This document shows positions 8,686-18,491 of a stretch of DNA of 64,000 nt, one piece after another. The notes below the pieces were generated by a model. It did not search any database, was not told the origin of the DNA, and worked only from the letters and a program-made list of their open reading frames with translations. Position numbers and translations under genes: made by a program. The stretch comes from Mycolicibacterium canariasense (GTDB taxonomy: Bacteria; Actinomycetota; Actinomycetes; Mycobacteriales; Mycobacteriaceae). The stretch spans positions 62,001 through 126,000 of the forward strand of contig NZ_LQOL01000050.1 of NCBI RefSeq assembly GCF_002101555.1, given 5' to 3'. The stretch's first letter is position 1, and the number at the start of each line of letters is the position of its first letter.

Positions 8686-9557
8686 GCAACGAATACCTCG
8701 TCGGATTGGTCGGCAGCGGCATCCAGATGTCGCTGTCGCCAATCCTGCACGAAACCGAAGCCCATACCCTCGGACTCGACTACCGGTATGTCAAGCTCGA
8801 CGTCGACAACTTGCCCGCCCCGAGCCAGCTGGGCGATATCCTCACGGCCGCAAGGACACTCGGGTTCTCCGGTGTCAACGTCACCCATCCCTTCAAACAA
8901 GCCGTGATCGGTCACCTCGACCAGATCTCCGACGAGGCAGCCGAAATCGGTGCCGTCAACACGGTGGTGTTCGACGGCTCGCACGCAACCGGATACAACA
9001 CCGACTCCTACGGTTACCAACAGCTCGCGCTGGGCAGCCTCGTAGGCCGTCGAACCGGCAGAGTCGTCCAGTTCGGCGCTGGTGGCGCCGGCTCGGCCGT
9101 CGCGTACGGACACCTCGACGGCTTCCCGGGACGCCTCGACATCGTCGACATCGATACCGACCGGGCCCGCGTTCTTGCCGACAAGCTCGCCGAGCGCTTC
9201 GGGGCACACCGGATCGGTTGGGCGCCCACCGGTGATGTTGCCGCCTTGGTGGCCCAGGCCGATGGATTCGTCAACGCCACCCCGATGGGCATGGCGGCTC
9301 ACCCCGGCAGCCCCCTGCCCGCCGGCGTCATCGCCGCACACCACTGGGTCATCGATATCGTCTATATGCCCCTGCGCACTCAACTGATGGTCGAGGCCGA
9401 AGCTGCCGGGGCCCATGTCGTCGGGGGGCATGCGATGACTGCCTACCAAGCGGCAAAGGCATTCGAGCTGTTCACCGGTGAACGGCCCGACAGTCAACGG
9501 ATGCTCGCCCAGATCCAGCGTGAAGTCGCGGGGCGTCTTGCGTCGGCCGACGCCTAG
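8682..9557 (+). CDS. Shikimate/quinate 5-dehydrogenase homologue (AroE family)
   Basis: 291 residues. The substrate domain has MSLSPILHETEAHTLGLDY and NVTHPFKQAV with the catalytic lysine, and GYNTDSYGYQ with the catalytic aspartate. The cofactor domain has FGAGGAGSAVAYG and NATPMGM. The first nucleotide-binding strand is followed by an acidic residue (DIVDIDTDRA), as in NAD-dependent quinate/shikimate dehydrogenases, rather than the Arg/Thr pair of NADP-dependent AroE. The start is TTG at 8682, overlapping the transporter's TGA, so it is translationally coupled. It would link imported quinate or shikimate to the dehydroquinase at 6833. Confidence 0.88.
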   Translation: MSNEYLVGLVGSGIQMSLSPILHETEAHTLGLDYRYVKLDVDNLPAPSQLGDILTAARTLGFSGVNVTHPFKQAVIGHLDQISDEAAEIGAVNTVVFDGSHATGYNTDSYGYQQLALGSLVGRRTGRVVQFGAGGAGSAVAYGHLDGFPGRLDIVDIDTDRARVLADKLAERFGAHRIGWAPTGDVAALVAQADGFVNATPMGMAAHPGSPLPAGVIAAHHWVIDIVYMPLRTQLMVEAEAAGAHVVGGHAMTAYQAAKAFELFTGERPDSQRMLAQIQREVAGRLASADA

Positions 9558-9674
9558 GAGGTGGCTCGGACACTCCGGCTCCCGTCGTTTCCCCTGAGGG
9601 TGGCCGCGACAGCGGATCAACCGAGCAGGCCTGTTGTGCGATGACATTGCTTGGTGTCGGCGGTCTACGTGAGT

Positions 9675-10751
9675 ATGAAGAGCGTGCAGCTCCCCGTATT
9701 GCCACCATTGGAGCCGATGCTGGCCAAGGCCGTGGCCGAGGTGCCCGATGACCCAGGGGTGTGGTCCTACGAGCCGAAGTGGGACGGCTTTCGGGCCCTG
9801 GCCTTTCGGGATGGCGACGATGTGGTGCTGCAGTCGCGCAGCGGTAAGGAACTGGGCCGGTACTTCCCGGAGTTGATCGAGGCGCTGCGTGACGAGCTCG
9901 CCGACCGCTGCGTGCTGGACGGGGAAGTGGTGGTGCCCCGCGAGGTGGCCGCCGACGATATCGGCAAGGGCAGGGTCCGGCTGGACTGGGAGTCGCTGAG
10001 CCAGCGCATCCACCCGGCGGCCAGCCGGGTCACGTTGCTCGCCGAGCAGACCCCGGCCCACTTCATCGGTTTCGACGCGCTGGCGGTGGGCGACCGCTCA
10101 TTGCTCGCCGAACCGTTCCGGGTCCGGCGCGCGGCGCTGGTCGACGCCGTCAACGAGAAGACCTGGTGTCATGTCACGCGCACCACCGAAGACCCCGCGC
10201 TGGGAGCCGAATGGCTGCACACCTTCGAGGGGGCCGGGCTGGACGGCGTCATCGCCAAGCGGCTGGACGGCCCCTATCTACCGGGTAAGCGCGAGATGGT
10301 GAAGGTCAAGCATCATCGCGACGCCGATTGCGTCGCCATCGGTTACCGCATCCACAAGAGCGGTGCGGGTGTCGGTTCGATCCTGCTGGGCCTCTACAGC
10401 GACGACGGTGAGCTGCAGATGGTCGGCGGTGCCGCCTCGTTCACGGCGAAGGATCGGCTGACACTGCTGGCCGATCTGGAGCCGCTGCGCGTGGGTGACG
10501 AGGTCCGCGAGGGTGATCCCAGCCGGTGGAACTCGGCGGCCGACAAGCGCTGGATCCCGGTGCGCCCGGAACGGGTGTGCGAGGTGGCCTATGACCAGAT
10601 GGAGGGGCACACCGGGGTGGGACAGCAACGCTTCCGGCACGCGGTGAAATTCCTGCGTTGGCGACCGGACCGGGAACCCGCCAGTTGCACGTTCGCCCAG
10701 CTCGACGTGCCCCTGCGCTACGACCTGACCGACGTCCTGGAGGGGAACTGA
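9675..10751 (+). CDS. ligC: ATP-dependent DNA ligase LigC
   Basis: 358 residues, the length of M. tuberculosis LigC. The adenylation motif is EPKWDGFR with nucleophile Lys35. Later motifs include HFIGFDALAVG, LDGVIAKRLD and MVKVKHHRDADCVAIGYR, followed by an OB-fold domain ending in RHAVKFLRWRPDR. It seals nicks and works in gap and excision repair together with the primase-polymerase directly downstream (two-base gap). ATG at 9675 is chosen; GTG at 9669 is possible. The 117 bases before it contain no gene. Confidence 0.94.
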   Translation: MKSVQLPVLPPLEPMLAKAVAEVPDDPGVWSYEPKWDGFRALAFRDGDDVVLQSRSGKELGRYFPELIEALRDELADRCVLDGEVVVPREVAADDIGKGRVRLDWESLSQRIHPAASRVTLLAEQTPAHFIGFDALAVGDRSLLAEPFRVRRAALVDAVNEKTWCHVTRTTEDPALGAEWLHTFEGAGLDGVIAKRLDGPYLPGKREMVKVKHHRDADCVAIGYRIHKSGAGVGSILLGLYSDDGELQMVGGAASFTAKDRLTLLADLEPLRVGDEVREGDPSRWNSAADKRWIPVRPERVCEVAYDQMEGHTGVGQQRFRHAVKFLRWRPDREPASCTFAQLDVPLRYDLTDVLEGN

Positions 10752-10753
10752 CC

Positions 10754-11794
10754 ATGGCCACGCCCGCCGAAGAACTCGACATCGACGGTGTCGCGGTCCG
10801 CCTGACCAACCCGGACAAGGTGTACTTCCCTCAGTCGGGATACACCAAGCGCAATGTCGTCGACTACTACCGGTCCGTCGCCGACCGGATGGTCGCGCTG
10901 CTCATGGACCGGCCCACCCATCTACAGCGCTTCCCGGACGGTATCGAGGGCGAGGAGATCTACCAGAAGCGGGTGCCGCAGAAACACCCCGACTATCTGC
11001 GGACCTGCACGGTGACGTTCCCGTCCGGCCGGACCGCGGATGCGCTGAAGATCACGCATCCGTCGGCCGTCATCTGGGCCGCGCAGATGGGCACCATCAC
11101 GCTGCACCCGTGGCAGGTGCGCTGCCCGGACACCGAACATCCCGACGAGCTGCGGGTGGACCTGGACCCACAGCCCGGCACCGACTTCGCCGACGCCCGG
11201 CGGATCGCCGTCGAGGTGCTCAAGCCCATCCTCGACGAACTCGGTTACGTCGGATATCCCAAGACCTCGGGCGGCCGTGGTGTGCACGTGTTCATCCGGA
11301 TCAAGCCCGAGTGGGATTTCATCGCCGTCCGCCGGGCCGGTATCGCCTTGGCCCGCGAGGTCGAGCGCCGGGCACCCGATGCCGTCACCACCTCGTGGTG
11401 GAAGGAAGAACGGGGCGCCCGGCTGTTCATCGACTACAACCAGAACGCCAGGGATCGCACATTCGCCTCGGCCTATTCGGTGCGCAAGACGCCGATCGCG
11501 ACGGTGTCGATGCCGCTGTGCTGGGACGGCCTGGCCGACGCGGATCCCGACGACTACACCATCGCCACGGCGCCGGACCTGGTGGCCAAGCGCGACGACC
11601 CGTGGGCCGGTATCGACGAGACGGCGCACTCATTGGAGCCGCTGCTGGAGATGATGCGCGCCGACGACGAACGCGGGCTGGGTGACCTGCCCTATCCGCC
11701 GAGCTACCCGAAAATGCCCGGCGAACCGCCGCGGGTGCAACCCAGCAAGAAGGTGGCCGCCCACTGGGACGCCGACGGCAACCCGATCACCTGA
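10754..11794 (+). CDS. LigC-associated primase-polymerase (Prim-PolC, LigD-POL-like)
   Basis: 346 residues of the archaeo-eukaryotic primase type found in LigD POL domains but free-standing here. The metal-binding acidic pair is Asp136 and Asp138 in RVDLDPQPG. GYPKTSGGRGVHVFI supplies the nucleotide-binding Ser and His, and RLFIDYNQNARDRT a further conserved acidic site. In mycobacteria the stand-alone Prim-PolC partners LigC in short-gap filling during excision repair. It directly follows ligC, as in Rv3731/Rv3730c. No Ku or full LigD gene is in the window. Confidence 0.93.
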   Translation: MATPAEELDIDGVAVRLTNPDKVYFPQSGYTKRNVVDYYRSVADRMVALLMDRPTHLQRFPDGIEGEEIYQKRVPQKHPDYLRTCTVTFPSGRTADALKITHPSAVIWAAQMGTITLHPWQVRCPDTEHPDELRVDLDPQPGTDFADARRIAVEVLKPILDELGYVGYPKTSGGRGVHVFIRIKPEWDFIAVRRAGIALAREVERRAPDAVTTSWWKEERGARLFIDYNQNARDRTFASAYSVRKTPIATVSMPLCWDGLADADPDDYTIATAPDLVAKRDDPWAGIDETAHSLEPLLEMMRADDERGLGDLPYPPSYPKMPGEPPRVQPSKKVAAHWDADGNPIT

Positions 11795-11800
11795 GGCTGC

Positions 11801-12073
11801 TCAACGCAGCGGGACGACTCCGGTGCTGACCAGAATCGGCTGGCTGCTCTCCAGCGACTCCAGATGCGAGGCCGCGCTGGACGCCGCCGCCACCGAGCTG
11901 AATTCGACGGCACCCAGCAGCAACAGGGGCCACAATGCCCCGGCGGCGGCGCTGAGCGCGAACTGATACGGCACCGGATCGTGCTCAGCACCCATGCGCC
12001 GACTGGCCGCGTAGATGACCACTGCACTGAGTGCCCAGCCGATGAGGTAGGCCGCTATGACGGTTTGGACCAC
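11801..12073 (-). CDS. Small membrane protein of unknown function
   Basis: 90 residues. GTG at 12073 is preceded by a strong GGGGGAAG site, so the longer reading from 12118 is rejected. One hydrophobic segment at the N-terminus (TVIAAYLIGWALSAVVIYAA) and a second around AGALWPLLLLGAVEF suggest a two-pass membrane protein. The stop lies seven bases from the Prim-PolC stop, facing it. I do not recognise a family. Confidence 0.65.
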   Translation of the reverse strand: MVQTVIAAYLIGWALSAVVIYAASRRMGAEHDPVPYQFALSAAAGALWPLLLLGAVEFSSVAAASSAASHLESLESSQPILVSTGVVPLR

Positions 12074-12997
12074 GTTGTCTTCCCCCTTGCCATGCGAGCC
12101 GGCTGTTGCCTCGTGCACAGCAGCCCGCCGCGGGTAGTTAAGCCAAATGTAACGCCGTGATGCGGGCCGGGAAAGTCCTGTGCGACGCCGCTGCGATGCA
12201 AAACCAGCAGGTCAACGGCACTCAGAAAACCTCCAGCAACGCGTTGGGCGGTTGCCCGCGCCACGACCGGTTGCGATATCGATGGGCGGTGCAACGTTCT
12301 GGGCAGGCGGTGGCGGTCGCGGCGGCGGTGGCAAATGGCCGGGGAAGGCGGCCGCCGCGAGACGGGTGTGGGTGCGGATGCCGGGCGCTCCGGTGCCGGG
12401 CGGGGACGCCGTCGGCATCGCCCGACGTGCCCGGCGAACGCCCGTACGGGGCTGGCGCCTCGGGCTGCCGCGCACTGCCGACCGCCGTCGGGCGCTGCCG
12501 ACGGCGGCGCCCGGATATCGCGGTGCGTCGGCGGCCGGTTCCCGCGGCGTTCGCAGATGCAGTGAAAGGCGCTGAGAGAGTGCCATTTTCAAGATCAAAC
12601 GAGGTTGGCCGCATGTCTGCCGTCGGCGACGGCGATGACAAGCGAGGACGCGGGGATCCGCTCGCCTCGGGGTGGCACCGGGCACGGAGTGAATCGACGG
12701 GTGCGCGGGGGCGCGTGGTCGGACCGCTCGGCAGCGGCGAGCGACGTCACCCGCCGGTGCCGCCGGCACGGGTTTTCCCGGAGACCGGGTTCGGGGTGGA
12801 CGGATCGACAGTGCCACACGAATTCGACGCCGAACGTCAACTATGGCAATTTTGACGAGTACGTCACATTTTGTCGCCGATGCTTGCGCGAGCAACGCCG
12901 AGCCCACTCAAATAACGCGGACGAAAATTTTGAAAAGTTTTTTGGGTGGCGCGGCGTGGCTACGCCATTTCGCGGCGCGCCGCGGATGTCGGGGCGC
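12074..12997. other. 924-base stretch without a convincing gene
   Basis: Open frames exist on both strands (for example 12157-12855 plus and 12222-12641 minus) but use many rare codons, have no recognisable domains and overlap each other. Visible structure includes a perfect 10-bp hairpin (arms 12482-12491 and 12498-12507, six-base loop) and a markedly AT-richer patch at about 12838-12956, with runs such as AAAATTTTGAAAAG, just downstream of the serine protease stop. The left end holds the upstream region of the small membrane gene. Confidence 0.6.
12482..12507. repeat. Perfect inverted repeat (hairpin)
   Basis: CCGCCGTCGG at 12482-12491 pairs with CCGACGGCGG at 12498-12507 across the loop GCGCTG. 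There is no T-run on either side, so it is not a classic terminator. Confidence 0.6.
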
Positions 12998-14023
12998 TCA
13001 GTCGCCCGCGTTCAGGGTGGCCTTCCCGACCCGGTGCTGACCGGCCCGATCGATCCACGTCAGGGCGATGACATCGCCGGGATAGTGCCGATCGAGCACC
13101 GCGGTCAGCTCCGTGGCGGAGTCCAGCGGGGTCCCGTCGAGGGTCAGCAGCACGTCGCCGTCGGCCAGTCCGGCCAGGTCGGCGGGTCCGCCACGCATCA
13201 CCTCGTGCACGATCACCCCGGGAAACGCCTCGTGTTGCTCGGCGGTGCTGACACCGACGCCCAGCAGCGTCGGGGGACCGATGTGCACGGTCTCCGACGG
13301 CGTACCGGCGCGAATCTGGTTGGCGATCGGCAGCGCATCGTTGATCGGGATGGCGAAGCCCTCGCCGCCGGGGCCCATGCGGAAGTTGACCGAGGCGGCG
13401 GTGGTGATACCGACCACCTGGCCGGCGCTGTTGACCACCGGTCCGCCCGAGTCCCCGGCCCGCACGGGCGCGGCGATCTCGAACAGTCCGGTCATCTGAT
13501 TCGAGGACCCGGTCAGCTCGTCCTCGGCGCTGATGGTGCGGCCGAAGGCGCTGATGGTTCCGGTCTCCTGGGTCAGCGGGGCGCCGGAACCGCGGGCATT
13601 GCCGAGGGCGACGACGGGATCCCCGATGGCCAGCTGCGCGGAATCGCCCAGCGGCGTCACGGGCAGTCCACCCGCGCCGCGCAGTTGCAGCACCGCGATA
13701 TCCCTGCCGCGGTCGAAGCCGACGATATCGGCGGCGAATGACCGGCCGCCCACCATCGCGTTGATCGTGTCGGCGCCCTGGATCACGTGGTAGTTGGTCA
13801 GCACCTGGCCGTTCGGGTCGAGCACGATGCCGGTACCCGTGCCCATCACGTGCTGGTAGTCCACGGTGGTGTCGATACGCACCACGGATGGTTCCACCGC
13901 GGCGATCGCCCCGGACAGGTCGGCGGGTGCGGCGACGGCGGGAGCGACCGGGGCGACCACCAGTACGGCGGCCAACATGGCGATCAGGGCCGCAAGCCAC
14001 CTTCGAAAGTGGAACGTGCCCAT
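12998..14023 (-). CDS. Secreted trypsin-like serine protease with PDZ domain (PepA/HtrA type)
   Basis: 341 residues. A signal peptide (RRWLAALIAMLAAVLVVAP, cleavage near AVAAP-AD) is followed by a chymotrypsin-fold domain with triad His79 (LTNYHVIQ), Asp108 (GRDIAVLQL) and Ser192 (RAGDSGGPVV). A C-terminal PDZ domain starts around LLGVGVST and contains ADLAGLADGDVLLTLDG. It resembles the secreted mycobacterial PepA (Rv0125) group more than membrane-anchored HtrA. ATG at 14023 has GGAAGG seven bases upstream. Expected to act outside the membrane in protein processing or quality control. Confidence 0.93.
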   Translation of the reverse strand: MGTFHFRRWLAALIAMLAAVLVVAPVAPAVAAPADLSGAIAAVEPSVVRIDTTVDYQHVMGTGTGIVLDPNGQVLTNYHVIQGADTINAMVGGRSFAADIVGFDRGRDIAVLQLRGAGGLPVTPLGDSAQLAIGDPVVALGNARGSGAPLTQETGTISAFGRTISAEDELTGSSNQMTGLFEIAAPVRAGDSGGPVVNSAGQVVGITTAASVNFRMGPGGEGFAIPINDALPIANQIRAGTPSETVHIGPPTLLGVGVSTAEQHEAFPGVIVHEVMRGGPADLAGLADGDVLLTLDGTPLDSATELTAVLDRHYPGDVIALTWIDRAGQHRVGKATLNAGD

Positions 14024-14106
14024 TCGCCGCCTTCCGGAGCGCCAGAGGTGTTCCCTCAATATTGACGGTGCGACCGGAAACTGTCGACGCATCGACACAC
14101 TGACGG

Positions 14107-14877
14107 TCAGTCCTCGAGGGCTACCCCGCCGCGTGTGCGACCGCGTCGTGCCTTCCCGGCAGGACGGCGGTTACGCAGTTTGCTCCCACCGGCCTCGGTT
14201 TCGGTATCGGTATCGTCGACGGCCGCGTTACCGGCGACGGAATCCGTATCGGTCGCGGTGGCCTCGTCGGCTGCGGAACCGTCGACGGGTTCGTCGTCCG
14301 CCGGCGCGCCGTCAGACTCGGATGTGTCCGAAATCTCGTCGTCGGCGCTCGTACGGCGGCCGCGGCGCCCCTTCTTCTCCGCCTTGGTCTTGAGCGGTTT
14401 CGGCGGCGGCGGGGGCAGTTCGGCCACGAAGGCGAGATAGAACGAGAACGCGCCGAGCAGCGCGATGGCCGCGGCGGCACCGTACACGCCGAACAGCCAC
14501 TGGCCGGCGTTATCGAGGCTCAGCCAGATCTCACTGATGCCGGCGCCCGCGATCAGCAGGCCGGCCAGCACGTGCGCCACCATCGACCACACCCGCAACG
14601 ACAGCGCCAGGGTGGGCGTGCCGAGCTCGGGCTTACGGGTACGCGACCAGGTGAAGAAGACCGGCAGCGCCGTCAGCGCCACCACGGCACCACACACGAT
14701 GCGCAGCACCGTGCCCAGGGTGTGGGGCCACTGCCCGGTCAGTTCGTACCAGCGCGGCAGGACGAAGAAGAAGTACAAGGCGACCGCAAGCACGAGGGAC
14801 GCTGCATGCCACAGCACCGCGATACCGCGCCGCATCGTCCTCCTCGGGTCGGTGGGCCGGAGCGCGACGGCGGCCAT
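14107..14877 (-). CDS. LucA-like integral membrane protein (lipid uptake coordinator homologue)
   Basis: 256 residues with four hydrophobic segments (for example VLWHAASLVLAVALYFFFV and IVCGAVVALTALPVFFTW). A PPPPPKPLK linker and a long, charged, Asp/Glu/Thr-rich tail ending in Arg-rich RRPAGKARRGRTRGG follow. Position next to tRNA-Ser, ffs and aspC equals Rv3723 in M. tuberculosis, which stabilises Mce fatty-acid and cholesterol importers. The assignment rests on synteny and architecture. Start uncertain: ATG 14877 (used) or ATG 14835, which has GAGGAGG but only three bases of spacing. The longer frame to 14982 would run into the tRNA. Confidence 0.75.
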   Translation of the reverse strand: MAAVALRPTDPRRTMRRGIAVLWHAASLVLAVALYFFFVLPRWYELTGQWPHTLGTVLRIVCGAVVALTALPVFFTWSRTRKPELGTPTLALSLRVWSMVAHVLAGLLIAGAGISEIWLSLDNAGQWLFGVYGAAAAIALLGAFSFYLAFVAELPPPPPKPLKTKAEKKGRRGRRTSADDEISDTSESDGAPADDEPVDGSAADEATATDTDSVAGNAAVDDTDTETEAGGSKLRNRRPAGKARRGRTRGGVALED

Positions 14878-14917
14878 CGCCTGACGACGATCGCCGGTCG
14901 CGCCCCGGACCCGACGG

Positions 14918-15003
14918 CGGAGGATAGGGGATTTGAACCCCTGAGGGCTGTTAACCCAACCCGCGTTCCAGGCGAGCGCCATAGGCCACTAGGCGAATCC
15001 TCC
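14918..15003 (-). tRNA. tRNA-Ser (anticodon GGA)
   Basis: Read on the minus strand, the 86-base sequence has acceptor arms GGAGGAT and ATCCTCC, a D-arm, an anticodon loop with GGA (CTGGAAC), the long variable arm typical of serine tRNAs and the T-arm GGGGTTCAAATCCCC. No CCA is encoded. It reads TCC/TCT codons and lies just upstream of the LucA-like gene on the same strand. Confidence 0.95.
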
Positions 15004-15109
15004 GTCGGCCATGGTAGCCGACCGTCCGGAGCCGCCGAACCAACCGCCCGTCTCACCGACCCCCGGTCGCTCCGCTGCCGCCCGCGTCGAAGGACTACAC
15101 TCACTGTCC

Positions 15110-15195
15110 GGACCCCGCGCGGCGTCCATCCTGTGAACTCCCCCAGGGCCGGAAGGCAGCAAGGGTCAATGGGCTCTGGCGGGTGCGCGGGGTCC
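15110..15195 (+). ncRNA. ffs: Signal recognition particle RNA (4.5S)
   Basis: The terminal stem is GGACCCCGCGC at 15110-15120 with GCGCGGGGTCC at 15185-15195. Inside it is the universally conserved SRP domain IV: CCGGAAGGCAGCAAGGGT, with the GGAA tetraloop and the asymmetric-loop bases that bind Ffh. It ends about 40 bases before aspC, as in other mycobacteria. Exact ends may extend a few bases. Confidence 0.95.
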
Positions 15196-15203
15196 CCTCA
15201 TGA

Positions 15204-16523
<1,320 letters not shown>

Positions 16524-16550
16524 TCGCACCCGCTCGGTAGCCTGCTGATC

Positions 16551-18488
16551 GTGGCGCTCTACCGTAAGTACCGACCCGCAAGCTTCGCCGAGGTCGTCGG
16601 CCAGGAGCATGTCACCGCGCCCCTGTCGACGGCACTGTCGGCGGGACGCATCAACCACGCCTACCTGTTCTCCGGGCCGCGCGGCTGCGGCAAGACATCG
16701 TCGGCGCGCATCCTGGCCCGCTCCCTGAACTGCGAGCAGGGCCCCACCCCGACACCGTGCGGCGTGTGCGATTCGTGCGTGGCGCTGGCCCCCAACGGGC
16801 CGGGCAACGTCGACGTCGTCGAGTTGGACGCGGCCAGCCACGGTGGTGTGGACGACACCCGAGAGCTGCGTGACCGCGCGTTCTACGCCCCGGCTCAGTC
16901 GCGCTACCGCATCTTCATCGTCGACGAAGCGCACATGGTGACCACCGCCGGATTCAACGCGCTGCTCAAGATCGTCGAGGAGCCGCCGGATCACCTGATC
17001 TTCGTGTTCGCCACCACCGAACCGGACAAGGTGCTACCGACCATCCGGTCCCGCACCCACCACTACCCGTTCCGGCTGCTGGCGCCCAAGACCATGCGCG
17101 GCCTGCTGGAACGGATCTGCACCCAGGAGGGTGTCGAGGTCGACGATGCCGTCTACCCGCTGGTGATCCGCGCCGGCGGCGGCTCACCCCGCGACAGTCT
17201 GTCGGTGCTGGACCAGCTGGTGGCCGGCGCCGAGGGCAATCGGGTGGTGTATCAACGGGCGCTGGCGCTGCTGGGTGCCACCGACGTCGCGTTGATCGAC
17301 GACGCAGTCGACGCCCTGACCGCCGGTGATGCCACGGCCCTGTTCGGCGCGGTCGAGTCGGTGATCGACGCGGGGCACGATCCGCGCCGCTTCGCCACCG
17401 ATCTGCTCGAGCGATTCCGCGATCTGATCGTGCTGCAGGCGGTGCCCGACGCCGCCGATCGCGGGGTGGTCGACGCGCCCGACGATGTGCTGGAACGGAT
17501 GCGCGAGCAGGCCGCCCGGTTGGGGTCGGCCACATTGGCCCGCTATGCGGAGGTGGTGCACGCCGGGCTCGGCGAGATGCGCGGGGCCACCGCGCCGCGG
17601 CTGCTGCTGGAGGTGGTGTGCGCCCGGTTGCTGCTGCCGTCGGCCAGCGATACCGAATCGGCCCTGCTGCAACGGATCGAGCGCATCGAGACCAGGCTGG
17701 AGGTCTCGGTCCCGACCAATGAGCTGGCCCCGGCCCCGGCCACACCGGTGACCCGGCAGTTCGTCCGGCCCAGCCGTGCCGAGCCGGCACCGGAGCCCGA
17801 GCCCGCCTCAGAACCCACGCCGGAACCCGCGCCCGCGTCGGTGACTCCACCCGCGCCCGCAGCGCCGCCTGCCCCCGCGCCCGTTGCACCGCCGGCACCT
17901 GCGCCCGTTGCACCGCCGGCACGCGAGCCGGAGCCGGTCGTTGCGTCCCGGCCCCAACCCGAACCCGAGCGCGCGGCACCGCCGCCGCCGGCACCGGCGT
18001 CGCCCGAACCGGTGTCCGCGCCGCCGGTCACGCCCGCTGCGGCCGCGGTCGGTGAGCCCGACGCGGCAGCCGTCCGGAGCATGTGGAATACCGTGCGGGA
18101 GAAGGTGAACGGCCGCAGCAAGGCGCTCAACGCCATGCTCGCCGATGCCATCGTGCGGGCCGTCGAGGGCGGCACCCTGGTGCTCAGCCACCCGGCGCCG
18201 ACGCTGGTGAAACGTCTCGGTGAGACCAAGAACGCCGACATCATCCGCGAGTCGCTCAAGGACGCGCTGGGCGTGGACTGGCAGATCCGGTGTGTGCCGG
18301 ATACCGGTGAGACGGTGACGGCAGGAACCGGCCCGGCCGCGGCGCAACCCGATCCCGCCGCCGAAGAGGAACGCATGCTCGCCGAGGCCAGCAGCGACAC
18401 CTCCGAGGTGGTGCGCCGTGACCCCGAGGAAGTGGCCATCGAGTTGCTGCAGACCGAACTCGGCGCGCGCCGAATCGACAAGAACTAG
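16551..18488 (+). CDS. dnaX: DNA polymerase III subunit gamma/tau
   Basis: 645 residues. The clamp-loader ATPase has Walker A GPRGCGKT at 42-49, a four-cysteine zinc module (CEQGPTPTPCGVCDSC), Walker B IFIVDEAHM and sensor/SRC-type region PTIRSRTHHYPFR. A long Pro/Ala/Glu linker at roughly 395-505 includes two identical eight-residue repeats, followed by the tau C-terminal domain that contacts the polymerase alpha subunit. GTG at 16551 is the start. I see no slippery sequence for a shorter gamma product. The stop faces the methyltransferase stop with three bases between. Confidence 0.96.
   Translation: MALYRKYRPASFAEVVGQEHVTAPLSTALSAGRINHAYLFSGPRGCGKTSSARILARSLNCEQGPTPTPCGVCDSCVALAPNGPGNVDVVELDAASHGGVDDTRELRDRAFYAPAQSRYRIFIVDEAHMVTTAGFNALLKIVEEPPDHLIFVFATTEPDKVLPTIRSRTHHYPFRLLAPKTMRGLLERICTQEGVEVDDAVYPLVIRAGGGSPRDSLSVLDQLVAGAEGNRVVYQRALALLGATDVALIDDAVDALTAGDATALFGAVESVIDAGHDPRRFATDLLERFRDLIVLQAVPDAADRGVVDAPDDVLERMREQAARLGSATLARYAEVVHAGLGEMRGATAPRLLLEVVCARLLLPSASDTESALLQRIERIETRLEVSVPTNELAPAPATPVTRQFVRPSRAEPAPEPEPASEPTPEPAPASVTPPAPAAPPAPAPVAPPAPAPVAPPAREPEPVVASRPQPEPERAAPPPPAPASPEPVSAPPVTPAAAAVGEPDAAAVRSMWNTVREKVNGRSKALNAMLADAIVRAVEGGTLVLSHPAPTLVKRLGETKNADIIRESLKDALGVDWQIRCVPDTGETVTAGTGPAAAQPDPAAEEERMLAEASSDTSEVVRRDPEEVAIELLQTELGARRIDKN
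17877..17924 (+). repeat. 24-bp tandem duplication in the dnaX linker
   Basis: Two adjacent 24-base units (17877-17900 and 17901-17924) differ at only two or three positions. They encode repeated Ala/Pro/Val residues in the disordered linker of DnaX. Such units vary in number between strains without disturbing the frame. Confidence 0.8.
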
Positions 18489-18491
18489 CGG

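Noticed and set aside
8415..10061. 548-residue minus-strand open frame over the transporter, aroE and ligC
   Set aside because: It is antisense to three genes with clear motifs and has the His/Gly/Asp-rich composition of GC-rich shadow frames.
12157..12855. 232-residue plus-strand open frame in the gene-poor stretch
   Set aside because: It uses many rare codons (CGA, AGA, TCA, GGA), has no ribosome site or domain and overlaps equally plausible frames on the other strand.
17690..18110. Programmed frameshift in dnaX producing gamma
   Set aside because: No A/T-rich slippery heptamer is visible in the linker region, and mycobacterial DnaX is not known to need one.
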